This document shows, one piece after another, positions 25,803 through 35,498 of a stretch of 64,000 nucleotides of DNA. Origin of the DNA: Paraburkholderia sediminicola (GTDB taxonomy: Bacteria > Pseudomonadota > Gammaproteobacteria > Burkholderiales > Burkholderiaceae); contig NZ_CADIKC010000013.1 in assembly GCF_902859805.1 (NCBI RefSeq), positions 102,150 to 166,149 on the forward strand. The letters run 5' to 3'. A program made the translations under genes and the position numbers. Below the pieces are notes generated by a model. It was not told the origin of the DNA. It did no database searches and saw only the letters and a list, made by a program, of their open reading frames with translations. The number at the start of each line of letters is the position of its first letter. Position 1 is the stretch's first letter.

Positions 25803-26885
25803 TTAGTCCGCGTCGCCCAGCGATGCCAGCAACTCGGCCTGATGCTCGCTGACGAGCGCCGCGATCAGTTCGTCGAGATCGCCATCCATGATCGCGTCGA
25901 GGCGATATAGCGTCAGATTGATCCGATGGTCCGTCAGACGCCCTTGCGGGAAGTTGTAGGTGCGAATCCGCTCCGAGCGGTCGCCAGAACCGATCAGGCT
26001 CTTGCGGGTTGCGGCTTCCTTCGCCTGCTGCTCGTGCGACTGCTTGTCCTTGATGCGTGCCGCCAACACCTTCAGCGCACGATCCTTGTTCTTGTGCTGC
26101 GACCGGTCGTCCTGACATTCGACGACGATGCCCGTTGGCAAGTGCGTCACCCGCACGGCCGAATCGGTCTTGTTGATGTGCTGCCCGCCCGCGCCGGACG
26201 CGCGGAACGTGTCGATGCGCAGATCGGCCGGATTGATTTCGACTTCGCCGATTTCGTCCGCTTCCGGCATCACCGCGACCGTGCACGCCGACGTGTGAAT
26301 GCGGCCCTGCGTTTCGGTGGCCGGCACGCGTTGCACGCGATGGCCGCCCGACTCGAACTTGAGCTTGGAATAGGCCGCTTCGCCAGCGATTCGTACGATC
26401 ACTTCCTTGTAGCCGCCAAGGTCCGATTCGCTCGCCGACATCATTTCCACTTGCCAGCGATTACGCTCGGCAAAGCGCAGGTACATGCGCAGCAAATCGC
26501 CCGCGAACAGCGCGGATTCGTCGCCGCCGGTACCGGCGCGGATTTCGAGGAAGATGTTGCGATCGTCGTTCGGGTCTTTCGGCAACAGCATTTTTTGCAA
26601 TTCCGCGCCGAGTTTTTCCATCCGCTCGCGCGCCGCGCGAATTTCCTCTTCCGCGAAGTCGCGCATCGACGTGTCCGCCAGCAGTTCCTGCGCGGTCGCC
26701 GCGTCGTTCATCGCCAGGCGCCACAGCGCGTAATGCTCCACAACCGGCCCGAGCTCGGCGTGTTCACGCGTGAGCTTGCGGTATTGGTCGAGATTCGAGG
26801 TGATGTCCTCGCGGCTCAACAGGTCGTTCAGTTCGGCCAGCCGGGTAGTGAGCTGGTCGAGCTTGCGTTGCATGCTCGTTTTCAT
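25803..26885 (-). CDS. prfA: Peptide chain release factor 1
   Basis: RF1 reads the UAA and UAG stop codons. The 360-residue protein has the PAT tripeptide (188-190) that recognises the stop codon and the GGQ motif (233-235) that triggers peptide release. The GGQ glutamine is the target of the adjacent prmC product. It lies between hemA and prmC, a common order in proteobacteria. Confidence 0.98.
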   Translation of the reverse strand: MKTSMQRKLDQLTTRLAELNDLLSREDITSNLDQYRKLTREHAELGPVVEHYALWRLAMNDAATAQELLADTSMRDFAEEEIRAARERMEKLGAELQKMLLPKDPNDDRNIFLEIRAGTGGDESALFAGDLLRMYLRFAERNRWQVEMMSASESDLGGYKEVIVRIAGEAAYSKLKFESGGHRVQRVPATETQGRIHTSACTVAVMPEADEIGEVEINPADLRIDTFRASGAGGQHINKTDSAVRVTHLPTGIVVECQDDRSQHKNKDRALKVLAARIKDKQSHEQQAKEAATRKSLIGSGDRSERIRTYNFPQGRLTDHRINLTLYRLDAIMDGDLDELIAALVSEHQAELLASLGDAD

Positions 26886-27007
26886 CGGACGGGTATCGGA
26901 GCGGACTCCGGCAAAGACGACGACTAGGGGAGTGGGCAGATGCCCTGGTCAGAAGCATGTCGCGGGCCACTCAGTGTGGCGCGGACGGTGCGGCGGTGGC
27001 TGCGCCG

Positions 27008-28294
27008 CTAACGCTCCGTAGAACCGGAGTGTTTGTAGAAACCGCTCATCAATTCGATAAGCGTGTCACGGTTCTCGCTGCTCGCGCGATTGAGCGCGTG
27101 CGTGGGGCCGTGGATCAATTTGTTGGTGAGCGATTGCGACAACGCTTCGAGCACCGCTGCCGGGTCCTCGCCGCGTGCGAGCATTTTCTGCGCGCGTTCG
27201 ACTTCGGCGCGACGCAGCACGTCGGCCTGTGTATGCATGTGACGGATCACCGGCACGATGCTGCGTGCGTCGAGCCATTGCATGAAGTTCTGCACACGCG
27301 TTTCGATGATCGCCTCGGCCTGCGCGACCGCGGCTTGCCGCGACGCATTGCCTTCGCGCACGATCGCGCCGAGATCGTCGACGGTGTACAGGAAAACGTC
27401 TTCGAGCTTGCCGACTTCGGGTTCGATATCGCGCGGCACGGCCAGATCGACCATGAAAATCGGCCGGTGACGGCGCGCTTTCACAGCCCGCTCGACGGCG
27501 CCCAGCCCGATGATCGGCAAGGTGGACGCGGTGCACGACACGATGATGTCGAACTCATGCATGCGGGTGGGCAGTTCCGAGAGCGGAATGGCCCGGCCGT
27601 TGAAGCGTTCGGCGAGGCGGGTGCCGCGCTCGGCCGTGCGATTGGCCACGACGAGTTCGCGTGGCTGCTGCGCTGCGAAGTGCGTAGCGCACAACTCGAT
27701 CATTTCGCCCGCGCCGATGAACAGCAAGCGCTGGTTTGAAATCTTGTCGAAAATCCGCTGGGCGAGCCGCACGGCGGCTGCCGCCATGGAAACCGACTGC
27801 GCGCCGATTTCCGTTGTACTGCGCACTTCCTTCGCCACGGCGAAGGTGCGCTGGAACAACTGGTTCAGATAGGTGCCGAGCGCGCCGGCCTCAGATGCGG
27901 TGCGCACCGCGTCCTTCATTTGTCCGACGATTTGCGTTTCGCCCAGCACCATCGAGTCGAGCCCCGAGGCGACGCGGAACGCGTGGCGCACGGCTTCCGA
28001 CTGCGGCAGCGCGTAGACATGCGGCGCGAGTTCGTCGACGGGCAGGTTGTGGTACTTCGAGAACCACTGGATCGCGGCTTCACGCGCGGCCTGGTCGTCG
28101 GTCGCGCAGTAGAGTTCGGTACGGTTACAGGTGGACAGAATTGCCGCTTCCGGCGCCGTGCGGGCGGTGCGGCCGAGCCAGACGCTCTTGAAGGTGTCCA
28201 GTGCAGGCTTGATCTGTTCGAGCGGAAACGCCACGCGTTCGCGCAAGGCGACAGGCGCAGTGTGGTGATTGATTCCGATCGTTAGAAGCTGCAT
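27008..28294 (-). CDS. hemA: Glutamyl-tRNA reductase
   Basis: HemA makes glutamate-1-semialdehyde, the first committed step of tetrapyrrole synthesis by the C5 route. The 428-residue product begins MQLLTIGINHHTAPVALRE, has the catalytic Cys56 in ILSTCNRTELY, an NADPH-binding domain (LLFIGAGEMIELCATHF) and a C-terminal dimerisation helix. It heads the hemA-prfA-prmC run on the minus strand. Confidence 0.98.
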   Translation of the reverse strand: MQLLTIGINHHTAPVALRERVAFPLEQIKPALDTFKSVWLGRTARTAPEAAILSTCNRTELYCATDDQAAREAAIQWFSKYHNLPVDELAPHVYALPQSEAVRHAFRVASGLDSMVLGETQIVGQMKDAVRTASEAGALGTYLNQLFQRTFAVAKEVRSTTEIGAQSVSMAAAAVRLAQRIFDKISNQRLLFIGAGEMIELCATHFAAQQPRELVVANRTAERGTRLAERFNGRAIPLSELPTRMHEFDIIVSCTASTLPIIGLGAVERAVKARRHRPIFMVDLAVPRDIEPEVGKLEDVFLYTVDDLGAIVREGNASRQAAVAQAEAIIETRVQNFMQWLDARSIVPVIRHMHTQADVLRRAEVERAQKMLARGEDPAAVLEALSQSLTNKLIHGPTHALNRASSENRDTLIELMSGFYKHSGSTER

Positions 28295-28356
28295 ATGGGG
28301 AGCTATGGTTTAGCCCAATATTATAGCGTTTCCACGATTCTTTCATTCTGCGCGCG

Positions 28357-29067
28357 TCATCCGGCCTCCACAATGGCTTCCGGCGGGATCGCGTCGAGTT
28401 GATAGCCGTAGCCGTAGAGCGGTGTCAGGCAATACCCGAGTTCCGGGCGCAACTGCAATTTGGTCCGAACCCGCGACGCGTGGGTGTCGACGGTGCGCGA
28501 CTTTACGTCGCGACGGCGAGTCCAGACGGTTTCGAGAATATGCGCGCGCGACACCGGCCGAGACAGATTGGAAAACAGCAGCAGCGCAAAGCGGAATTCC
28601 TTTGGCGTCAGGGCGACCGTCTGATTACGAAAGGTAACGACGAATTGCGCTGCGTCGAACGCATAGCCGCCGATCGTATCGCGCCGCCGGTTGGGCGGCC
28701 GCCGCAAGGTCGCGCGCCGCAGCAGCGCGTCCACCCGGGCCAGCATTTCCGGGCCGCGGACCGGTTTGGTCAGGCAGTCGTCGGCGCCGGCATGGAGCGC
28801 GGCGACAATCTGGCTTTCGCGTGGCTCCGACAGCAGCACGATCACCGGCAAATTCGGCAGGATCGAGCGGGCGCGCGGAATCAGGTCTTCGGCGCAATGG
28901 TCGCCGGCCCAGTTTTCGGTGATGAGAAGATCGAAGAATTCGTCGGCGGCGCGATGCAGGAACGGTGTGCTCGCTGTGAAGTGCTGGCACGCATGGCCGC
29001 CGGCAAAAATTAGCCGGCCGACCAGGGTGGCGTGCCGTAAATCCGGCTCGATAAGGGCGATTCGCAT
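28357..29067 (-). CDS. OmpR-type response regulator with an atypical receiver domain
   Basis: The 236-residue protein has a receiver domain (about 1-115) and a winged-helix DNA-binding domain (about 130-228, with TPKEFRFALLLF and GYGYQL). The receiver is unusual. The phospho-acceptor position aligns with Glu51 in FDLLITENW instead of Asp, and one acidic-pocket residue is replaced by Pro8 (IEPD). The conserved Lys (CLTKPV) remains. No histidine kinase gene is adjacent. It may act without phosphorylation. Confidence 0.87.
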   Translation of the reverse strand: MRIALIEPDLRHATLVGRLIFAGGHACQHFTASTPFLHRAADEFFDLLITENWAGDHCAEDLIPRARSILPNLPVIVLLSEPRESQIVAALHAGADDCLTKPVRGPEMLARVDALLRRATLRRPPNRRRDTIGGYAFDAAQFVVTFRNQTVALTPKEFRFALLLFSNLSRPVSRAHILETVWTRRRDVKSRTVDTHASRVRTKLQLRPELGYCLTPLYGYGYQLDAIPPEAIVEAG

Positions 29068-29270
29068 GGCGCGCTTTCAGCTTGGCAATTACCCGGGCTA
29101 GGTTTCTCCGTAAGGCTTGCAGCTTGCCTAACATCACCCCGACCCCTAAACTCAACCGCTATGCGGAAAGCGCCGTGCTGAACCTCTATAGTTAATGAGA
29201 CAAAAATGCTATCTGTGTTGGCTCCTTGCGCCCATGAGACGAATCTGAAACTGCGCGAGACCTGCCGCTA

Positions 29271-29525
29271 ATGGGGTGGCCCGGAATCCTGGTGCTGGGC
29301 GCCGTGATCGGCCTGGCGGGCTGGTGGTTGCATCCGCTGCGCCGTTCGAGCCGTGCCCCGTGGTGGGTGGCGCTCCTGACGGGCGTGCTGGGCGCGGGTG
29401 TCGCCCGCATGGCCGGCAACGTGGTGGGTCTTTTTCATGATGGCGATACGCTCGAATGGCCGGTATGTACCGCCATCGCGCTGGTCGCCGTTGCCGTGAC
29501 GGTCGGCTTGCTTTCCCGTCGATGA
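29271..29525 (+). CDS. Small membrane protein, possibly YeaQ/GlsB-like
   Basis: The 84-residue product is very hydrophobic, with three predicted membrane segments (GILVLGAVIGLAGWWL, the middle ALLTGVLGAGVARMAG and TAIALVAVAVTVGLL). The size and Gly-rich helices recall the YeaQ/YmgE/GlsB family, but the match is loose. The SD is weak. It ends 20 bases before the pepP start and may be co-transcribed with it. Confidence 0.55.
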   Translation: MGWPGILVLGAVIGLAGWWLHPLRRSSRAPWWVALLTGVLGAGVARMAGNVVGLFHDGDTLEWPVCTAIALVAVAVTVGLLSRR

Positions 29526-29544
29526 ATATTTGCAGGTGACTCCG

Positions 29545-31359
29545 ATGAATGCCCGACTTCCTGAAACTTCCTCCATTCCCGAACGGCTCGCGACATTGCG
29601 CAACGCGATGGCGCGCGAAGGTGTAGCCGCCTATCTGGTGCCGTCCGCAGATCCGCATCTTTCCGAATATCTGCCTGGGCGCTGGCAAGGCCGGCAGTGG
29701 TTGTCGGGCTTTACCGGCTCGGCCGGCACGCTCGTCGTGACCGCTGATTTCGCCGGCGTGTGGACCGACAGCCGCTATTGGGAACAGGCCAACGCGCAAC
29801 TGGCCGGCACTGGCGTTCAGTTGATGAAGATGACTGGCGGCCAGCAGACCGCGCCGCATTTTGAATGGCTTGCGCAGAACGTCGCGACCGGCAGCACGGT
29901 CGGTGTCGACGGCGCCGTGCTCGGCGTGTCGGCAGCACGTGCGTTGAGCCAGGCGCTGACTGCGCACGGCGTGAAGCTGCGCACCGACGTCGATCTGTTC
30001 GACGCGATCTGGCCGCAGCGCCCATCGCTGCCCGCCGCCGCTGTGTTCGAGCATGCCGCGCCGCACGCGAGCGTCGCCCGTTCCGAGAAGCTCGCACAGA
30101 TTCGCCGGGCGATGGCGGAGAAGGGCGCGCAGTGGCACTTCATTTCCACGCTCGACGACCTCGCATGGCTTCTGAATCTGCGCGGTGCGGACGTCAGCTA
30201 TAACCCGGTGTTCGTGGCGCACGCGCTGATCGGTCCGGAAAGCGCGTCGCTCTTCGTCGCCGACGGCAAGGTGCCGCAAGCGCTGGCCGACGCGCTCGCA
30301 CGCGACAACATCAGCGTCGAGCCCTACGCGAAGGCCGCAGATGCGCTGGCCGCGCTGCCGGCCGGCTGCACGCTGCTGATCGACCCGCGCCGCATTACCT
30401 ATGGCTCGCTGCAATCGGTGCCGTCCACGGTGAACGTCGTCGAGGCGGTCAATCCGTCCACGTTCTTCAAGTCGCGCAAGACCGAGGCGGAAGCGGAGCA
30501 CGTGCGCGAGACGATGGAACAGGACGGCGCGGCGCTCGCCGAATTCTTCGCGTGGTTCGAAGGCGCGCTAGGCCGCGAAACGATCACCGAACTGACGATC
30601 GACGAGCGGCTGACGGCAGCCCGCGCACGCCGTCCGGGTTTCGTGTCGCTGAGCTTTGCAACGATCGCCGGCTTCAACGCGAACGGCGCGATGCCTCACT
30701 ACCGCGCAACCGATGAAGCGCATTCGGTGATCGAGGGCAACGGCCTGTTGCTGATCGATTCGGGCGCGCAATATCTGAGCGGCACGACCGACATCACCCG
30801 CGTCGTACCGGTCGGCACCATCAGCGAGGCGCAGCGGCGCGATTTCACGATCGTGCTGAAGGGCACCATGGCGCTGTCGCGCGCGAAATTCCCGCGCGGC
30901 ATCCGTTCGCCGATGCTCGACGCGATCGCTCGCGCACCGATCTGGGAAGCCGGCGCCGATTACGGTCATGGCACCGGTCACGGCGTGGGCTATTTTCTGA
31001 ATGTGCACGAAGGCCCGCAGGTGATCTCGCACTACGCGCCGGCCGAACCGTGGACGGCGATGGAAGAAGGCATGATCACCTCGGTCGAGCCGGGTATCTA
31101 CCGGCCGGGCCAGTGGGGTGTGCGGATCGAGAACCTGGTGCTGAACGTGCCGGCGGAGAAAACCGAGTTCGGCGATTTCCTCAAGTTCGAGACGCTGACG
31201 CTGTGCCCGATCGATACGCGCTGCCTCGACCTGTCGCTGCTGCGTGACGACGAGCGCGCGTGGCTCAATGGGTATCACGAGATGGTGCGCACGCGCCTGT
31301 CGCCGCATGTGTCGGGCGAGGCCAAGGCGTGGCTCGAGTTGCGTACACAGGCTATTTGA
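29545..31359 (+). CDS. Xaa-Pro aminopeptidase (M24B)
   Basis: This enzyme removes an N-terminal residue next to proline. The 604-residue protein is the long, three-domain form. The pita-bread catalytic domain at the C-terminal end keeps the dinuclear metal ligands: Asp in LLIDSGAQYLSGTTDITR, His in HGTGHGVGYFL, Glu in TSVEPGIY and Glu in RIENLVL. The ATG at 29545 is preferred, with an AGGTGA element upstream. Confidence 0.95.
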   Translation: MNARLPETSSIPERLATLRNAMAREGVAAYLVPSADPHLSEYLPGRWQGRQWLSGFTGSAGTLVVTADFAGVWTDSRYWEQANAQLAGTGVQLMKMTGGQQTAPHFEWLAQNVATGSTVGVDGAVLGVSAARALSQALTAHGVKLRTDVDLFDAIWPQRPSLPAAAVFEHAAPHASVARSEKLAQIRRAMAEKGAQWHFISTLDDLAWLLNLRGADVSYNPVFVAHALIGPESASLFVADGKVPQALADALARDNISVEPYAKAADALAALPAGCTLLIDPRRITYGSLQSVPSTVNVVEAVNPSTFFKSRKTEAEAEHVRETMEQDGAALAEFFAWFEGALGRETITELTIDERLTAARARRPGFVSLSFATIAGFNANGAMPHYRATDEAHSVIEGNGLLLIDSGAQYLSGTTDITRVVPVGTISEAQRRDFTIVLKGTMALSRAKFPRGIRSPMLDAIARAPIWEAGADYGHGTGHGVGYFLNVHEGPQVISHYAPAEPWTAMEEGMITSVEPGIYRPGQWGVRIENLVLNVPAEKTEFGDFLKFETLTLCPIDTRCLDLSLLRDDERAWLNGYHEMVRTRLSPHVSGEAKAWLELRTQAI

Positions 31360-31396
31360 TTGATCTCGTCGCCACGAGCTTACTGACGGAGCGTGC

Positions 31397-32020
31397 ATGG
31401 CCATCAAGGCAGTCGTGTTCGATTTCGGCGGCGTGCTGATCGACTGGAGCCCCGAGTATCTGTATCGCCAGTTGATCCCTGACGAAACGGAGCGCCGCTG
31501 GTTTCTGACGCACGTCTGTTCGATGGAATGGGTGATCCGTCAGGACGGTGGTCAGCCGATCGCCGAAGGGACAAACGAGCTGATCGCGAAGTTTCCCGAT
31601 CACGCGCCACTGATCCGCGCGTTTTACGAGCGCTGGCACGAGATGGTGCCTGGCGTGCTGGAAGAGGGCGTGGCGCTCATGGAAAAACTCGAAGCGGCCA
31701 ATGTGCCGCTTTTTGGGCTCACGAACTGGTCGGCGGAGACGTTTCCTTATGCTTGGGAGCATTTCCCGGTGCTGCGGCGGTTTCGCGACATCGTCGTATC
31801 GGGCCGGGTGAAGCTGGTGAAGCCCGATCCGGCGATCTTCGCGGAAATGCGTCAGCGGATCGAGGCGCAATTGCCGGGCATTCAGCCGGGCGAACTCGTC
31901 TTCATCGACGACAATCTGAAAAACGCCGAGGCCGCGACGGCACTCGGCTGGCATGGTGTGCATCACACGAGCGCCGCAAAAACGGAAGCAGGACTGCGCG
32001 GGTTGGGTTTGCCGGTCTAA
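31397..32020 (+). CDS. HAD-superfamily hydrolase
   Basis: The 207-residue protein has the HAD motifs: nucleophile Asp in VVFDFGGVLIDW, Thr or Asn in FGLTNWS, Lys in VKLVKPDPAIF and acidic residues in VFIDDNLKN. The cap is small and helical. The first motif lacks the second Asp of classical phosphatases, as in haloacid-dehalogenase-like and YihX-like members. The substrate is unknown. Confidence 0.9.
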   Translation: MAIKAVVFDFGGVLIDWSPEYLYRQLIPDETERRWFLTHVCSMEWVIRQDGGQPIAEGTNELIAKFPDHAPLIRAFYERWHEMVPGVLEEGVALMEKLEAANVPLFGLTNWSAETFPYAWEHFPVLRRFRDIVVSGRVKLVKPDPAIFAEMRQRIEAQLPGIQPGELVFIDDNLKNAEAATALGWHGVHHTSAAKTEAGLRGLGLPV

Positions 32021-32066
32021 GGCGAGATGCCGCGTTCTGGGGATCGCGGTTAATGGTGGTTAAAGC

Positions 32067-32094
32067 AAAGCGGCGACGTGGCACGTCTCCGCTT
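32067..32094. terminator. Hairpin between convergent HAD and DUF748 genes
   Basis: AAGCGG and GACGT pair with ACGTC and CCGCTT, with one internal mismatch and a GGC loop. No T-run follows, so this is a possible terminator only. Confidence 0.4.
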
Positions 32095-32126
32095 CAATTG
32101 CGCCGCCCGCGTCGGCCCAAGTCCGC

Positions 32127-33263
32127 TTACTGACCGAGCAGATTTTTCAACGCGTTACCTAGTCCTTTCACGGTCTCCCCGGCGCCTTTCGCCACCCCTT
32201 CGACGCTCACGCCCATCGCCTTCGCAAAACCGGCGCCAAGACGCGTCATCAGACTTTCCTGCACCGAAAACTTCGGGTCGCGCAAATTCCCGTCCAGTAC
32301 GAAATGTAGCGTGATGTCGCCGTTGTGCGTCTTGAGGGCGGCGATGGCGGCCTTGGTCGGAATCGACATGAAGGTGTCGAGCGGGTTTTCGTTGTCGGCG
32401 AGTTGCAGATGGTGGATCGTCACCGTGCCGGGTGCATGCAACTGATAGTTACGCACCGTCGAGTCGACCGTCAGGTCGACCGTGCCGCCCGTCACTTGCG
32501 CCTTCGCGCCGGTTTTTTTCAGCAGGTACGGATCGAGCATCACGACATCGACGCCGCGCAGTGTGCTGTTGGTCTGCGAATCCTTGCTGGCAATCTTGAT
32601 CCACCCGCCGAACGAAACGGTGCCCGTATGCGTCGGTCCCTTGATCGAGCCGGTGACGTTGACGTTGGTCGGTTCGGAGAGCGCGGGCAGATGCAGGTGA
32701 TCGACCGTCGCGTTGGCGTTGCTGACGGTGACTTTGAATGCCGGCGGGCCGACCGTCATATCGTAGAAATGGAAGTTGCCTTGCTCGAAGCTGACGTGAT
32801 CGATCAGCTTTTCGCGGGAGCCGGACGCGGCCGCGCCGCTGGCTTCATCATCGTTCGAGCCGCTAATCGGGCCATTGACCGATTGCCGCAGATTCGGCAT
32901 CAGACGGATCGCACCGTCCCTGGATCGCAACACGGCGATGTCGAAGCCGCGCACCACCACGCTACGAATATGCATGCGCCGCGCGAGCAGATCGCGGATA
33001 TCGGGCGTGATGGTAATTTCGTCGGCGCGTAGCGGATCGCCGGCGGGCCAGTTCGGCGGCGCCTTGAGCAGAACGTTGGTGAGATGGACGGAAGTGAGGC
33101 CGACATGAATGCTTTCGGCACTGCCCAATGGCCCGAGCGCCGCGATGACGCGTTCCTTGACTTCGCGCTGCGCGAACTGCAGTGCACCGACCGCGACGAC
33201 GATCAGCACCAGCAGCACGCCACCTGCGGCAATGGCCCAGCGCCTGGCTTTCGACATCGCCAT
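32127..33263 (-). CDS. DUF748/AsmA-like envelope protein
   Basis: The 378-residue protein has an N-terminal membrane anchor (RRWAIAAGGVLLVLIVVAVGAL) and a long beta-rich periplasmic region of the DUF748/AsmA type (repeated segments such as LRADEITITPDIRDLLARRMHIRSV). Such proteins form bridge-like or envelope-associated structures and some affect lipid transport. The ATG at 33263 has a strong GGAGG SD. Confidence 0.75.
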   Translation of the reverse strand: MAMSKARRWAIAAGGVLLVLIVVAVGALQFAQREVKERVIAALGPLGSAESIHVGLTSVHLTNVLLKAPPNWPAGDPLRADEITITPDIRDLLARRMHIRSVVVRGFDIAVLRSRDGAIRLMPNLRQSVNGPISGSNDDEASGAAASGSREKLIDHVSFEQGNFHFYDMTVGPPAFKVTVSNANATVDHLHLPALSEPTNVNVTGSIKGPTHTGTVSFGGWIKIASKDSQTNSTLRGVDVVMLDPYLLKKTGAKAQVTGGTVDLTVDSTVRNYQLHAPGTVTIHHLQLADNENPLDTFMSIPTKAAIAALKTHNGDITLHFVLDGNLRDPKFSVQESLMTRLGAGFAKAMGVSVEGVAKGAGETVKGLGNALKNLLGQ

Positions 33264-33598
33264 GCTTGCCTCCTCGTCGCCGCGCCTGGCGCGGTGTGGG
33301 TGTGATCGGCCGGTGTGCGCGCCCGTTGGACGCACAGCTATTTGATACGGCGGAGTTCCTGCATCCCGCCGGGACGACGTGTATCACGCTGTGGCACGCA
33401 AAGCGTGTGCCCTACCGGATAGCCGGCAAATGCACGGCAAGCGCACGGCAATTGTGGCGTGCGACGGACGGTGAGCAAAATGACCAGACACCCGGCCGGC
33501 AAAACGCGCCGACCAGGCGCTCAGCAAAGCATCAGCAATAAAAAGACCAGCAAAACAGCCCGCTCATCAACCAACGAGCGTGCCGCCAAACCAGCGAT
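33264..33598. other. Intergenic spacer between ettA and the DUF748 gene
   Basis: This 335-base region lies between ettA (3' end) and DUF748 (5' end), both leftward. It should hold the DUF748 promoter and the ettA terminator. I find no clear hairpin with a U-tract, no tRNA and no supported ORF. Confidence 0.4.
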
Positions 33599-35263
33599 TT
33601 ATCGCGCAATCGGCTTGTAACGCAGACGCTTCGGACGTGCAGCTTCTTCACCGAGGCGGGCGCGCTTGTCCGCTTCGTATTCCTGGTAGTTGCCGTCGAA
33701 GAACGTGATTTGCGAATCGCCTTCGAACGCCAGGATGTGTGTCGCGATCCGGTCGAGGAACCAGCGATCGTGCGAAATCACCATCACGGAGCCGGCGAAT
33801 TCGAGCAGAGCGTCTTCGAGCGCGCGCAGCGTTTCGACGTCCAGGTCGTTCGACGGTTCGTCCAGCAGCAGCACGTTGCCGCCCGCGATCAGCGTTTTCG
33901 CCAGATGCAGCCGGCCGCGCTCACCGCCCGACAGATTGCCGACGGTCTTCTGCTGGTCGCCGCCCTTGAAGTTGAAGCGGCCGATATACGCACGCGAAGG
34001 CGTCTCGTACTTGCCGACCGTCAGCACGTCCGCACCGCCGGAGATTTCTTCGAACACGGTCTTCGAGCCGTCGAGCGCGTCGCGGCTTTGATCCACGTAG
34101 GCGAGCTTGACCGTCGGGCCTTGCACGATCTCGCCCGAATCCGGCTGTTCGCGGCCGGTCAGCATGCGGAACAGCGTCGACTTACCGGCGCCGTTCGGCC
34201 CGATGATGCCGACGATCGCGCCCGCCGGAATCTTGAAGCTCACGTCGTCAAGCAGCAAACGGTCGCCATACGACTTGCTGACGTTCTTGAACTCGATCAC
34301 TTCGTTACCCAAGCGGTCGCCGACCGGGATGAAGATTTCCGAGGTCTCGTTGCGCTTCTGATAGTCCTGGCTGTTCAGTTCCTCGAAGCGGGCAATACGC
34401 GCCTTCGACTTCGCCTGACGGCCCTTCGGGTTCTGGCGCACCCACTCCAGTTCCTTCTTGATCGCCTTCTGACGCGCCGATTCCGACGACTCTTCCTGCT
34501 TCAGGCGCTCTTCCTTCTGGTCGAGCCAGCTGCTGTAGTTGCCCTTCCACGGAATGCCGTGGCCGCGGTCGAGTTCGAGAATCCACTCGGCTGCGTTATC
34601 GAGGAAGTAGCGATCGTGGGTCACGGCGACGACCGTGCCCGGGAAGCGCGTGAGGAACTGTTCGAGCCAGTCGACCGATTCCGCATCCAGGTGGTTGGTC
34701 GGTTCGTCGAGCAGCAGCATGTCCGGCTTTTCGAGCAGCAGCTTGCAGAGCGCCACGCGGCGCTTTTCGCCACCCGACAGATGTTCGATTTTGGCGTCCC
34801 ACGCCGGCAGACGCAGCGCGTCGGCGGCGATTTCGATCTGCTGTTCGGCGCTGCCGTCAGTGGTGGCCAGGATCGCTTCGTACTTTGCCTGCTCGGCGGC
34901 GAGCGCGTCGAAGTCGGCGTCCGGTTCTGCGTAGGCGGCGTAGATTTCGTCGAGTTTCTTCTGTGCGCCGAAGACGTCGCCGAGACCTTCCTCGACCGCT
35001 TCACGCACCGTCTTGTTCGGATCGAGTTGCGGTTCCTGCGGCAGATAGCCGATGTTCAGGTTCGGCATCGGCGTGGCTTCGCCTTCGATATCTTTGTCCA
35101 CACCGGCCATGATGCGGATCAGCGTCGACTTGCCCGAGCCGTTCAGGCCGAGCAGGCCGATCTTCGCGCCGGGGAAGAACGACAGCGAGATGTCTTTCAG
35201 GATTTGACGCTTGGGCGGCACGATTTTGCCGACCCGGTTCATGGTGAAGACGTATTGGGCCAT
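33599..35263 (-). CDS. ettA: ABC-F ATPase EttA, energy-dependent translational throttle
   Basis: EttA binds the ribosomal E site and gates elongation by ATP level. The 554-residue protein has two ABC cassettes: Walker A GLLGLNGSGKST and GIIGPNGAGKST, signatures LSGGEKRRVAL and LSGGERGRLHL, and Walker B with DEPTNHLD and DEPSNDLD. The inter-domain P-site tRNA linker and the arm insertion are present. There are no membrane segments. Confidence 0.95.
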   Translation of the reverse strand: MAQYVFTMNRVGKIVPPKRQILKDISLSFFPGAKIGLLGLNGSGKSTLIRIMAGVDKDIEGEATPMPNLNIGYLPQEPQLDPNKTVREAVEEGLGDVFGAQKKLDEIYAAYAEPDADFDALAAEQAKYEAILATTDGSAEQQIEIAADALRLPAWDAKIEHLSGGEKRRVALCKLLLEKPDMLLLDEPTNHLDAESVDWLEQFLTRFPGTVVAVTHDRYFLDNAAEWILELDRGHGIPWKGNYSSWLDQKEERLKQEESSESARQKAIKKELEWVRQNPKGRQAKSKARIARFEELNSQDYQKRNETSEIFIPVGDRLGNEVIEFKNVSKSYGDRLLLDDVSFKIPAGAIVGIIGPNGAGKSTLFRMLTGREQPDSGEIVQGPTVKLAYVDQSRDALDGSKTVFEEISGGADVLTVGKYETPSRAYIGRFNFKGGDQQKTVGNLSGGERGRLHLAKTLIAGGNVLLLDEPSNDLDVETLRALEDALLEFAGSVMVISHDRWFLDRIATHILAFEGDSQITFFDGNYQEYEADKRARLGEEAARPKRLRYKPIAR

Positions 35264-35498
35264 TTGCTTGCAATAGACGTTGACGACGCCGGCCGCGTGG
35301 GGGCGGGCGGTCGTGGGTGGATGGGTAATCGGTGTGTTGGTCAGGCAGTGCGCCCGACGCCGGCCGGCGCGGCGTCGAGCGCGGTGTCGAACCCCGCGAC
35401 GCCCCGCGCGCGGGCGGGTTGTGCAGATGGCATTGTACTTCGGGGCGAGGGTGGGGCGGCAACGCGAATGGAAACGGAGCGGCCCGCCGCCCGCTCCG

